Assembly (NCBI GenBank): GCA_051955985.1
Contig: JBQCGD010000039.1
Coordinates: 10,823 to 74,822, forward strand
Reading direction: 5' to 3'
Length of the DNA stretch: 64,000 bases
Source: DATKPA01 sp051955985
GTDB lineage: Bacteria; Planctomycetota; Phycisphaerae; WQYP01
Shown: one piece after another, positions 8,543 through 15,453 of the stretch
Layout: every line of letters starts with the position of its first letter
How positions within the stretch are numbered: position 1 is the stretch's first letter
Position numbers and translations under genes: made by a program
Notes under the pieces: generated by a model
The model's database searches: none
What the model saw: the letters and a program-made list of their open reading frames with translations, nothing else
What the model was told of the DNA's origin: nothing

Positions 8543-9892
8543 TTAGTCCACCTTCTTCAGAATGACGGCGCTGTTCTGGCCACCAAGCGCCGTCGTGAGG
8601 ACCGCCGCGTGCGCGAGGGGTTTTGATAGTTTGTTGGTGGCCAGAGGGAAGTTGTCGAGCGGATGCTGGGTGTTCGCGGTCGGCGGTATGGTTTGCGAGT
8701 GAAGCGACAGCGCAGCCGCGACAAGGTCGAGCGCCTGCGCGCCGGCGCCGCAGTCCCCGATGCCCGCGCGGGCGGCTGTGATCGTCGTGTTCGCGAGCGC
8801 CGGCCCGAAGACGGCCTTCAAGGCGTTGGCGTCACTGCGGTCCCAGTTGGGGATGCCGTAGCCCGCGGGAATCACGAGGTTCACCTGGTCTGGCGTAAGC
8901 TGGGCGTCCTTGATGGCTTTCCGCAGAGCATAGGCGGACGCCTCGCCCGACTCGTCCACTTCGGTCACCGAAAGGGCTGCGTTCGACGAAGCCCCCAGGC
9001 CCGCCACTTCCGCATAAATGGTCGCGCCGCGACGCTTCGCGTGCTCGTATTCTTCAATCACGAGAACGGCGCCACCCTCGGCGAGCACGCTCCCGCCGGC
9101 CTCCTTGTCGTACGGGCGGCACGCGGCCGCGGGGTTGTCGTTGTCACGGGTGTTCAGCCGGTTGAGAAGCGTCCAGCGGACGAGCCCCATCGGGTGAACC
9201 TTTGACTCGCATCCGCCGATCAGCGCCATGTCCGCGTTGCCGCGCTGAATCGTGCGGGCGGCTTCCGCCAGGGCGAGGCCCGCGGAGGCCTGGCCGCAGG
9301 TGATCGTGTTCGAGGGCCCCTGCGTGTCGTGAATGATGCTGACGTGGCACGCGAGCATGTTCGGGAGGTACTTGAGCAGCCAGAGCGGCGTCAGGTTCTC
9401 CATGCCGGAGGTTTTCCCGGGATCATCGGAGCGGCCCCACTTCGCAAGCGACAATGTGTTGTCGGGATTCCGGGCCTGGGCCATCGCGGCGGTCAGTTCA
9501 TCCATGTCCGCGCAGATCAGGCCCGCGCCGATGTTGCAGCCGACCCGGGTGGGGTCCGGCTTGAACCAGTTGGCGGTCTGATCGGCCGGAAGAGAGCCGG
9601 CGATTCCCTTCGTGAGCAGCTTGGCGTCCTTGACGGCGAGATCGGCGGCAACCACCGCGAGTTCGATGTCGCGAGCCATGATTTTCGTCGCTTTTCGATA
9701 CGATTTTGGTACAAATTCCGTCGTTTTAAATGCCGGAACCTGCCCGGCGACGCGGGAAGGGAAGGCCGAAGGATCGAAGCGCGTGAGGGGCGCGATCGAG
9801 GATTTCCCCTCGAGAAGCGCATTCCAGTAGGTCGGCGCACCGAGACCGTGAGGAGAAATCGCGCCCAGACCGGTGATGACGACACGCCGCAT
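8543..9892 (-). CDS. Ketosynthase-like protein lacking the catalytic triad (chain-length-factor-like)
   Basis: Thiolase-fold protein of 449 aa that aligns over its whole length with the adjacent FabF. At the active site TACAAS is replaced by TCGQASAG, so Cys180 of the partner aligns with Gln201. The partner's His320 aligns with Gly344 (IPAGYG) and His357 with Asp380 (AGIGD). All three catalytic residues are therefore absent. In type II polyketide systems the KS-beta or chain-length factor subunit carries Gln at this place, so a structural or length-determining partner of the 7198 gene is likely. The start is ATG 9892, with GAGGG upstream, giving MRRVVITGLGAIS. Confidence is high for the fold and moderate for the role. 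Confidence 0.88.
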   Translation of the reverse strand: MRRVVITGLGAISPHGLGAPTYWNALLEGKSSIAPLTRFDPSAFPSRVAGQVPAFKTTEFVPKSYRKATKIMARDIELAVVAADLAVKDAKLLTKGIAGSLPADQTANWFKPDPTRVGCNIGAGLICADMDELTAAMAQARNPDNTLSLAKWGRSDDPGKTSGMENLTPLWLLKYLPNMLACHVSIIHDTQGPSNTITCGQASAGLALAEAARTIQRGNADMALIGGCESKVHPMGLVRWTLLNRLNTRDNDNPAAACRPYDKEAGGSVLAEGGAVLVIEEYEHAKRRGATIYAEVAGLGASSNAALSVTEVDESGEASAYALRKAIKDAQLTPDQVNLVIPAGYGIPNWDRSDANALKAVFGPALANTTITAARAGIGDCGAGAQALDLVAAALSLHSQTIPPTANTQHPLDNFPLATNKLSKPLAHAAVLTTALGGQNSAVILKKVD

Positions 9893-9974
9893 GCGTACCC
9901 TCGACAATTGTGAAAAAACGAGAGACGTATTGTAGGAAACGCTCGAGGGTAGGACAAACGCCGGACCGGATTCG

Positions 9975-10631
9975 TCAGCGGCGCCGAAGAAGCAGCAAAG
10001 CGGCAATGCCGGCGATGCTGAGGGTGGCGGGTTCGGGGGCGTGTTCGGGGACGAAGCCGCCGAGGGAATTGCTGAAGTTGAAGGTCGTGGCGTCGAGGGT
10101 GCGGACGGTGAAGTCGTTGCTCCAAGTGTAGGCGTGGGCGTTGGTTTTGAGGATGAGGTCGGCGGTGCCGTTGTCGAGGTTGCTGTCGCCCGGTGTGAAA
10201 GAATAGTTGAAGAGGAAGGTAACCGGGTCGAAATCGTTGTAGCGGGCGATGACGGCTGGGGTTAGCTCGTTCGGGGCGGAGATGAATCCGGCCTCCTGAA
10301 GTTGGACTTCGTTGTTGATCCAGGGAACATCGAGGGAGTGAAGCATGAGACCGGCGGTGGCGGGGGTGATGTGGTAAACGAAATCGAGGGTGCCGGCGCT
10401 GTTGCGATACACCTTCGTTTCGAGGGTGCCGACGTTTTCGGAAACCGTGGAACCGTCGGAGGTTGTGATCGTTTGAGAGGAGTTGGTGAGCAAGTCGCCC
10501 GCAAGGGGAACGCTGCCGGGAGAGGTGTTGTTGTAGGCGTAGCCGCCGGGGGGCGGGGGCGGGGTTGCGCCGGCGTGGTTCACAACAAGCGCAATTGCAG
10601 CGAGTAAGGAGAGAGCTCCGCTCCGAATCAT
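9975..10631 (-). CDS. Small PEP-CTERM sorting-domain protein
   Basis: Secreted protein of 218 aa with a signal peptide (MIRSGALSLLAAIALVVNHAGA) and a C-terminal sorting signal: PEPA near residue 201, a short hydrophobic stretch and a terminal Arg triplet. The middle is a beta-rich region of unknown function with Asn/Thr/Asp-rich turns. The start at ATG 10631 has AGGTGA 5 bases upstream. It lies between the fatty-acid-like genes on the same strand but has no evident link with them. It is expected to be processed by an exosortase, which is not encoded in this window. Confidence 0.78.
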   Translation of the reverse strand: MIRSGALSLLAAIALVVNHAGATPPPPPGGYAYNNTSPGSVPLAGDLLTNSSQTITTSDGSTVSENVGTLETKVYRNSAGTLDFVYHITPATAGLMLHSLDVPWINNEVQLQEAGFISAPNELTPAVIARYNDFDPVTFLFNYSFTPGDSNLDNGTADLILKTNAHAYTWSNDFTVRTLDATTFNFSNSLGGFVPEHAPEPATLSIAGIAALLLLRRR

Positions 10632-10863
10632 GTTGTCACCTGAAGAAAGCACCAAAAAGACATGCGGCGGAATCCATTGCAAAGTGGGTGCCGATCTCCC
10701 GTAGAGCTAGACGCAGAGCGAGCTCAACTGATTCAAGGAAAGTGATTTAGTGGACGGGATTTATGAATGCGGGGAAACGCTGTGCGACAAACCGCCACCG
10801 CCACTCAGCCGTGGGTGCCGGATCGACGGTCCCCCGGGGAGGGGTTTTCGGGAAAGGGGAAGT

Positions 10864-11376
10864 TCAGGTGGGGAGTTGGACGTTGAGTTCGCGGCGGTAG
10901 GTCTCGAAGAGTTCCATGAACTGCGAATTGAACACGAAGTTGAACTCGGGGAACTTCATGCCGGACATGTTGTTGTCGATGTGCGAGAACATCATGTCGA
11001 TGGTACCGACGGGGAGTTCGGCGGGTTGGGCGTTCACAGTGGTCCGGGCGGTGATCGTGCCTTCGATGGAAGCGCCTGTCTCGTTGACGTTTACGATCTT
11101 GGCGGCGTAGACGATTTGCTCGCCGGGGCGGACGAGGCGGGAGAAGGTGGCCTTGTTGATTTTCGCGAGGATGACTTTTTCCTGGAAATTGCGGGCAGCG
11201 CCGACGAGGATGCCGGCGGTCTGGGCCATGCCTTCGATCATGAGGCTGGCGGGCATGACGGGGAAACCGGGGACGTGGTCGTGGAGGTGTTCCTCGGCGA
11301 GGGAGACGTTCTTAACCGCTGTCGCAGCGACGTTTACCTCGAACTTTTCGAACTTGTCGATCCAGATCCAGCGCAT
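10864..11376 (-). CDS. FabZ/FabA-like hotdog 3-hydroxyacyl-ACP dehydratase (copy 1)
   Basis: Hotdog-fold protein of 170 aa. DHVPGFPVMPASLMIEGMAQ (residues 33-52) matches the FabZ/FabA central helix, with catalytic His34 and acidic Glu48 in place, so it looks active as a 3-hydroxyacyl-ACP dehydratase. The C-terminal 40 residues extend beyond the normal FabZ end. It lies 56 bp downstream of the ACP gene on the same strand and is a paralog of the gene at 11848. No good ribosome site precedes ATG 11376, so it may depend on the upstream gene for translation. It probably dehydrates intermediates made by the nearby ketosynthase pair. Confidence 0.83.
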   Translation of the reverse strand: MRWIWIDKFEKFEVNVAATAVKNVSLAEEHLHDHVPGFPVMPASLMIEGMAQTAGILVGAARNFQEKVILAKINKATFSRLVRPGEQIVYAAKIVNVNETGASIEGTITARTTVNAQPAELPVGTIDMMFSHIDNNMSGMKFPEFNFVFNSQFMELFETYRRELNVQLPT

Positions 11377-11432
11377 GGAAACTCAAAACGCGAAATTCAA
11401 AACACAAAACCTTTGGCGAGCGGGGGTTCTGT

Positions 11433-11822
11433 TCAACTGTTGACCTTGCTCATGACGTAGTTCACAAGTGCCTGGACGGTAAAGACATCGCGGAACTTGT
11501 TGATGTCGGGGTCTTGTTCAAACTTGGAGAAGTCGGCGAAGGGCATCCGGGTTTTGAGTTCGGCGAGGCCCTTGGGGGTCATTTTGCCGTTCTGGACGAA
11601 TTCCGGGTTGGTGAAGATGGTGTCGGGGGTGAGGTCGCCTTTGGGGATTTTGATGGCAAAGGCTTTTTCCAACTGGAATTGGATGTCGAGGTAGTCGATG
11701 GACTCGGCGCCGAGGTCTTCGCTCAAGCGGGCCTCGGGCGTGACTTCGTCATCATCCACCGCGAGGGCGGTGGTGAGCACGTCCTTGACCTTGTTGAAAA
11801 CTTCCTCTTGCGTCATGGCCAT
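11433..11822 (-). CDS. Acyl carrier protein, unusually long
   Basis: Phosphopantetheine-binding carrier protein of 129 aa. Ser41 in LGAESIDYLD is the expected 4'-phosphopantetheine site, and the first two helices match ACP. Typical ACPs have about 75-80 residues; here a segment of roughly 40 residues (about 68-108, with NPEFVQNGKMTPKG and a second acidic stretch) is inserted before the last helix (FTVQALVNYVMSKV). ATG 11822 follows AGGGAG at 7 bases. It sits between two dehydratase-like genes, 25 bp behind the first. The insert could set a specific partner interface; that is inference. Confidence 0.88.
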   Translation of the reverse strand: MAMTQEEVFNKVKDVLTTALAVDDDEVTPEARLSEDLGAESIDYLDIQFQLEKAFAIKIPKGDLTPDTIFTNPEFVQNGKMTPKGLAELKTRMPFADFSKFEQDPDINKFRDVFTVQALVNYVMSKVNS

Positions 11823-11847
11823 GTGGAACTCCCTTTGGGGACTGGGG

Positions 11848-12345
11848 TTAGACGAGCACCGGGGCGCTCGTGAACTGGTTGAAAGTTTGCCAGCGTTCGC
11901 GCTGGGCGCTGAGGGCGATGGCGTCGTTCTTGGCGAAGGCGGGGTCGGTGTCGGCGAGGTTGAGGTGGGCGAGTTCGAGGCGGGCGGTGATGGCGGTTGC
12001 GTTGGTGGGGCCGACGGTGCCTTTGATTTTGAAGTCGCTGGTTTTTTCGCCGATTTCGATGGCGTCGGCGGTAATGGTGAGGGTTTGGCCCGGGGAGACG
12101 AAGGTGCCGTAACGTACGCCGCGGGCTTCCTTTAGGACGATGAGGCTGTGTTTAAAACCTTCGGTTTGGCGGACGAGCCAGGCGGCGGTTTGGACGGCGG
12201 CTTCGAGCATCATGACGCCGGGGAGGACGGGGAAATTGGGGAAGTGGTCGGCGAGGTATTCTTCGGCCATGGAGACATTTTTGGCCATGACGATGCGCTT
12301 GGCGTGGTCGAGGGAGAGAAGTTGGTCAACGAGAATGAATTTCAA
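11848..12345 (-). CDS. FabZ/FabA-like hotdog 3-hydroxyacyl-ACP dehydratase (copy 2)
   Basis: Hotdog-fold protein of 165 aa, first gene of the ACP cluster. DHFPNFPVLPGVMMLEAAVQ (33-52) carries the catalytic His34 and Glu48. The FabZ consensus PGHPVMPG is changed to PNFPVLPG. The start is TTG at 12345: the first residues MKFILVDQLLSLDH then align with MRWIWIDKF of the paralog, and no ATG is available upstream in frame. A credible promoter lies at 12376-12404. With its paralog it may act as a pair, or on two chain-length stages; the sequence cannot tell which. Confidence 0.82.
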   Translation of the reverse strand: MKFILVDQLLSLDHAKRIVMAKNVSMAEEYLADHFPNFPVLPGVMMLEAAVQTAAWLVRQTEGFKHSLIVLKEARGVRYGTFVSPGQTLTITADAIEIGEKTSDFKIKGTVGPTNATAITARLELAHLNLADTDPAFAKNDAIALSAQRERWQTFNQFTSAPVLV

Positions 12346-12375
12346 GGGATTCCGCCGAGCGAAACAAAGTCCACC

Positions 12376-12404
12376 GTTGTACCGGGAGGCACCCTGTTTG
12401 ACAA
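12376..12404 (-). promoter_or_regulatory. Promoter of the dehydratase-ACP cluster
   Basis: On the minus strand TTGTCA (-35, 5/6 to consensus) and TACAAC (-10, 4/6) are separated by exactly 17 bases. This puts the transcript start about 24 bases before the TTG start at 12345. Confidence 0.45.
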
Positions 12405-12660
12405 GGCAAAGTGGTGCGTTTCGGGCGGGGTGCGCGCGGGGTTCGAGGGGGTGATGGGTGGATGTTTGGAGGTTTTTGGCCAGCGAGTGGAGGGGTCGGG
12501 AGAGTTGGGGGTGGGGTTCGGAGGGTTTGGGGACGGTTCAGGTACGTTTTGGGATGGGGAAGGGGCGGGTAAGGGGCATTGACGGTGGGGGTGAGGGGGA
12601 GTTGAGCGGGAGTTGAGGGAGGGTTGGGGGGGGATTGTGGGGAGGTGGAGGGGAGGGTGT
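12405..12660. other. Non-coding, extremely G-rich stretch
   Basis: Between the promoter of the fatty-acid-like cluster and the next gene the + strand is made largely of G runs (for example at 12498-12535 five or more runs of three to five G separated by short loops), which fits the G-quadruplex pattern. Apparent open frames here are low-complexity and have no ribosome site. I see no gene in it. Confidence 0.5.
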
Positions 12661-12665
12661 TTGCG

Positions 12666-12700
12666 GGGGACGCGCGGAACGCGAGGGCCGCGGCTAAATA
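12666..12700 (+). repeat. Palindromic REP-like repeat, left copy
   Basis: Sequence of about 35 bp beginning GGGGACGCGCGG and ending GCGGCTAAATA, with a central CGAGGGC. It recurs with few changes at 13576-13609, and the two copies flank the orphan gene at 12732. The consensus folds as CGCGGCCC / GGGCCGCG around CGA; this copy is the less perfect palindrome. Confidence 0.6.
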
Positions 12701-12731
12701 TTTTCTTTCTGGGTGTGAGTGGGCGGCTTGT

Positions 12732-13457
12732 ATGATGCCGGCGCGTTCGTGGAGAAACTCGGTGCCCGGTCCGAGCGATGATTTGTTCAACTATTCCTTA
12801 GGTTTCGTGACAGCGGCCGACGTTGCCGCTTTCGCACCATGTGACCCCGGTTACGCAGATTATGTCCGCGTTTTTTCCGAGATTCTTGTCTCTCGGAAGG
12901 TGCCGGGGAAAGCCGATTTCGACGTCACGGAGACTGTCGGACTAACGCGGTGGGTGGAGGCGGATGGTTGTTCTGATTCGGCCCGATTTCGTCGATTTCG
13001 GGTTTTCACAAACGCAGTCGCCATGTCCATGTCGGTGCACGGCAGCGCTCACGACGAGGCTTTCCCACCGAACTACACGATTATTTCTTTGATCGATGAT
13101 TGCCTTGTGCTTCGCGATGAGACGATGTGCGCCATGCTCTTGCGGGTCTTCGAGGAATTTCATGAGGCGCTTGTGTGCCAGCGGTCGGACGAGTCGGGGT
13201 TTGCACTGCTTGGGATGCTCCTGATCGGGGCGAAACTTGGGATTTGTGGGCACGACATGGAATTTTTGGCAGGGCAGCTCATGGAGGAGGAGAGCCGATG
13301 CCGCAACCGGAGGGAAACGAGGTTCTTATTCGGCTGCACGTTTTATGATCAGTTGAATTCGCTTTGGAAACGGTACATCGAAGAGTTGGTGACTCCGGCG
13401 ACGCTCGATTTGATGCTGGTACGTGACTCGCTCCTGAATGATCGCGCTGACGATTGA
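12732..13457 (+). CDS. Hypothetical protein of unknown function
   Basis: An open frame of 241 aa from ATG 12732. I do not recognise a family. It looks soluble, mixed alpha/beta, with no signal peptide or membrane segment, and contains six or more scattered Cys and an acidic N-terminal third. Composition is less G/C-biased at codon position 3 than in its neighbours, and it is flanked by two copies of a palindromic repeat (12666 and 13576), so it may be an imported or orphan gene. No clear Shine-Dalgarno precedes either ATG (12732, 12735). The length of the frame and the non-repetitive translation argue that it is real. Confidence 0.55.
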   Translation: MMPARSWRNSVPGPSDDLFNYSLGFVTAADVAAFAPCDPGYADYVRVFSEILVSRKVPGKADFDVTETVGLTRWVEADGCSDSARFRRFRVFTNAVAMSMSVHGSAHDEAFPPNYTIISLIDDCLVLRDETMCAMLLRVFEEFHEALVCQRSDESGFALLGMLLIGAKLGICGHDMEFLAGQLMEEESRCRNRRETRFLFGCTFYDQLNSLWKRYIEELVTPATLDLMLVRDSLLNDRADD

Positions 13458-13575
13458 TCATCGCAATCGGCGGGCAACGGGACGCGTGCCGGAGCGGGAT
13501 TTTCAGGGAAGACATCGCGTGCAGCCGGGCGTTTGGGGACGTTCGACGATCATGAACAACAGGCTTGCGGCATCA

Positions 13576-13609
13576 GGGGACGCGCGGCCCCGAGGGCTGC
13601 GGCTCAATA
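13576..13609 (+). repeat. Palindromic REP-like repeat, right copy
   Basis: Second copy of the repeat at 12666-12700. Here the hairpin CGCGGCCC-CGA-GGGCTGCG is nearly perfect. It lies in the 226-bp gap before nuoA; a TATTAT at 13643-13648 could be the -10 box for nuoA. Confidence 0.6.
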
Positions 13610-13683
13610 GGGGGTGGGCTGGACCGGGGTGGGGGGATGGCGTATTATCGCGCGATCGGTTTTGTCACGTTGATGGAAGTGTG

Positions 13684-14118
13684 ATGATGTCGCTTGAGCA
13701 TAGTTTGCCGGTGGGGATTGTGCGGTACAACGAGTGGGCGGCGATGGGGATTTTGTTTTTGCTGGCGGCGGGGTTTGCGATTTTCAACGTGGTGTTGTCG
13801 ACGTCGCTGGGGCCGAAGCGGGAGGGGAAGACGAAGGAGACGCCGTATGAGTCGGGGGTGAATCCGGTGGGGGATACGCGGCAGCGGTTCAATGTGCGGT
13901 TTTACCTCGTTGCGATGATCTTTTTGGTGTTTGATGTGGAAGTGCTGTTCCTGATTCCGTGGCTGACGATTTTTCCGGAGCGCGTGTTTGATGGCTTTCA
14001 CCTGGCGCAGCATGAGGTGGTGTATGGGGCGTTGTTTGTGTCGGTGTTGACGTTTACGGCGATTATTCTGGTGGCGTATTTCTATGCGTGGGGGAAGGGC
14101 GTGCTAAAATGGGACTGA
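13684..14118 (+). CDS. nuoA: NADH-quinone oxidoreductase subunit A
   Basis: Small membrane subunit of respiratory complex I, 144 aa with three transmembrane helices. The diagnostic block between helices 1 and 2 is present (GPKREGKTKETPYESG, then FNVRFYLVAMIFLVFDVEVLFLIPW). GTG 13681, ATG 13684 and ATG 13687 are all possible starts; ATG 13684 is taken, with GGAAG just upstream. It is followed after 80 bp by nuoB, but no nuoC follows, so the usual nuoA-N operon is broken up here. Confidence 0.93.
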   Translation: MMSLEHSLPVGIVRYNEWAAMGILFLLAAGFAIFNVVLSTSLGPKREGKTKETPYESGVNPVGDTRQRFNVRFYLVAMIFLVFDVEVLFLIPWLTIFPERVFDGFHLAQHEVVYGALFVSVLTFTAIILVAYFYAWGKGVLKWD

Positions 14119-14141
14119 GGCGTGAGGCTTCGATCCCGGCG

Positions 14142-14160
14142 CGTCGATCTTCGATCGACG
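14142..14160. repeat. Stem-loop between nuoA and nuoB
   Basis: CGTCGATC and GATCGACG form an 8-bp perfect stem around TTC, 24 bases after the nuoA stop. There is no T-run, so it is more likely an RNA-stabilising or REP-like element than a terminator. Confidence 0.55.
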
Positions 14161-14198
14161 GCTAAACGATTTTTGGAAGTTGGACTCTTAGGCGATTT

Positions 14199-14777
14199 AT
14201 GGCCATTGAACCTACCGCGTTGCCGGACAATGTGTTGACGACCAGTTTGAAGAAGGTGGTGAACTGGTGTCGGCGGTCGTCGGTGTGGCCGATGCCGTTT
14301 GCGACGGCGTGTTGCGGGATTGAGTTGATGGCGACGGCGTCGAGTCGGTATGACCTGGCGCGGTTTGGGGCGGAGGTGATGCGGTTTTCACCGCGGCAGG
14401 CGGATCTGATGATTGTGGCGGGGCGTGTGGGGATCAAGATGATGCCGGTGCTGCAGCGGATTTACATGCAGATGGCGGAGCCGAAATGGGTGATTTCGAT
14501 GGGGGCGTGTGCGTCGACGGGCGGGGTGTTTGACAATTATGCGACGGTGCAGGGGATTGACCAGTTTTTGCCGGTGGACGTGTATGTGCCGGGGTGTCCG
14601 CCGCGGCCGGAGACGTTGATGGAGGGGATCATGGCGATTCAGAAGATCATTGATGAGCAGGGGGTACCGGATTCGACGATGCGGCCGTTGAAGGTGGCGA
14701 TTGAGCCGACGTATAAGCCGGCGCCGCAGCCGCAGGTATTGCTGGGGGAGCGGTTGGCGGGGGCTCTGCGGAAGTGA
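14199..14777 (+). CDS. nuoB: NADH-quinone oxidoreductase subunit B
   Basis: Peripheral-arm subunit of complex I that carries the terminal iron-sulfur cluster N2, 192 aa. The cluster ligands are visible: the tandem Cys pair in FATACCGIE, Cys in SMGACAS and Cys in VPGCPPRPE. Length and all family blocks are normal. It stands 80 bp after nuoA, separated by a hairpin. The nearby 3' gene is a Nudix hydrolase, so the other soluble-arm genes must lie elsewhere. Confidence 0.96.
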   Translation: MAIEPTALPDNVLTTSLKKVVNWCRRSSVWPMPFATACCGIELMATASSRYDLARFGAEVMRFSPRQADLMIVAGRVGIKMMPVLQRIYMQMAEPKWVISMGACASTGGVFDNYATVQGIDQFLPVDVYVPGCPPRPETLMEGIMAIQKIIDEQGVPDSTMRPLKVAIEPTYKPAPQPQVLLGERLAGALRK

Positions 14778-14794
14778 TCTTGCGGATCAATAAT

Positions 14795-14857
14795 CCCCCC
14801 ACCGCGGGACGACGGAAACACGAAGGCACGAAGAGACGAAGGACCACGAAGACGAAG
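14795..14857 (+). repeat. CACGAAG-type tandem repeat (copy 1)
   Basis: A C-run and ACCGCGGGACGACGGAAA are followed by degenerate 7-9 base units of the type CACGAAGG. The same composite element recurs at 18318-18375 and in reduced form at 19535-19562, each time just after a stop codon or before a start codon. Confidence 0.65.
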
Positions 14858-14920
14858 AGTCGCCGTGGTTTTTTTTGCGCGAATGTGGTTACATTTTCTG
14901 TGTGATGGAAGGAGCGCGGG

Positions 14921-15400
14921 ATGCCTGAGGTTCGTGCGGATGGGATTGCGGTGTATGTGTATCGGCGGGTGGGGAGTGGTGTGGAGTTTTTGCAGATACG
15001 GCGGACGGCGGCGACGGGGGAGTACCAGTGGTCGTGGCAGACGGTGTATGGGGGAGTGGAGGCGGGGGAGACGGCGGTGAGGGCGGCGGTGCGAGAGTTG
15101 CGGGAGGAGACGGGGTTGAGGCCGGTGCGGATGTGGCAGGTGGAGTTTCTGGAGACGTTTTATTTTCGGCCGCACGATTATGTGTTGTTGATGCCAGTGT
15201 TTGGTGTGGAGGTGAAGGGGGATGAGGGGATTGTGTTGAATGCGGAGCATGACGGGTATCGGTGGGTTGGGGAGGGGGAGGTTGGGGAGAAGTTCATGTG
15301 GCGGACGCAGCGGGAGGCGATTGGGGTTTTGCTGGAGGAGTTGCGGGCGCCGGGAGGGGCGAGTGGGTATTTGGAGGTGGATTTGGGGCGGGAGGGGTGA
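14921..15400 (+). CDS. Nudix hydrolase
   Basis: Nucleoside-diphosphate-linked hydrolase of 159 aa with a complete Nudix box: GGVEAGE, then RELREETGL (GX5EX7REUXEEXGU), residues about 45-67. The N-terminal VYVYRRVGSG-EFLQIRR and the overall length resemble the dATP / dihydroneopterin triphosphate pyrophosphatase subgroup, but specificity cannot be read. AAGGAG lies 8 bases before ATG 14921. It converges on the CHAD gene across a 53-bp gap that contains a hairpin. Confidence 0.9.
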   Translation: MPEVRADGIAVYVYRRVGSGVEFLQIRRTAATGEYQWSWQTVYGGVEAGETAVRAAVRELREETGLRPVRMWQVEFLETFYFRPHDYVLLMPVFGVEVKGDEGIVLNAEHDGYRWVGEGEVGEKFMWRTQREAIGVLLEELRAPGGASGYLEVDLGREG

Positions 15401-15428
15401 GGGGAAACGCAAAGCTCAAAACTCAAAT

Positions 15429-15448
15429 GGCCGACGGGGGCGTCTGCC
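15429..15448. repeat. Stop-adjacent hairpin after the CHAD gene
   Basis: GGCCGACG and CGTCTGCC form an imperfect 8-bp stem around GGGG. Read on the minus strand it begins within a few bases of the TAA of the CHAD gene. The same element with a perfect stem follows the TAA at 47431. Confidence 0.6.
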
Positions 15449-15453
15449 CCACT

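Noticed and set aside
7198..12345. Ladderane biosynthesis cluster
   Set aside because: Some elements (FabF, FabZ-like, ACP) overlap in kind, but no radical SAM or desaturase-like genes are adjacent and the window gives no other anammox sign.
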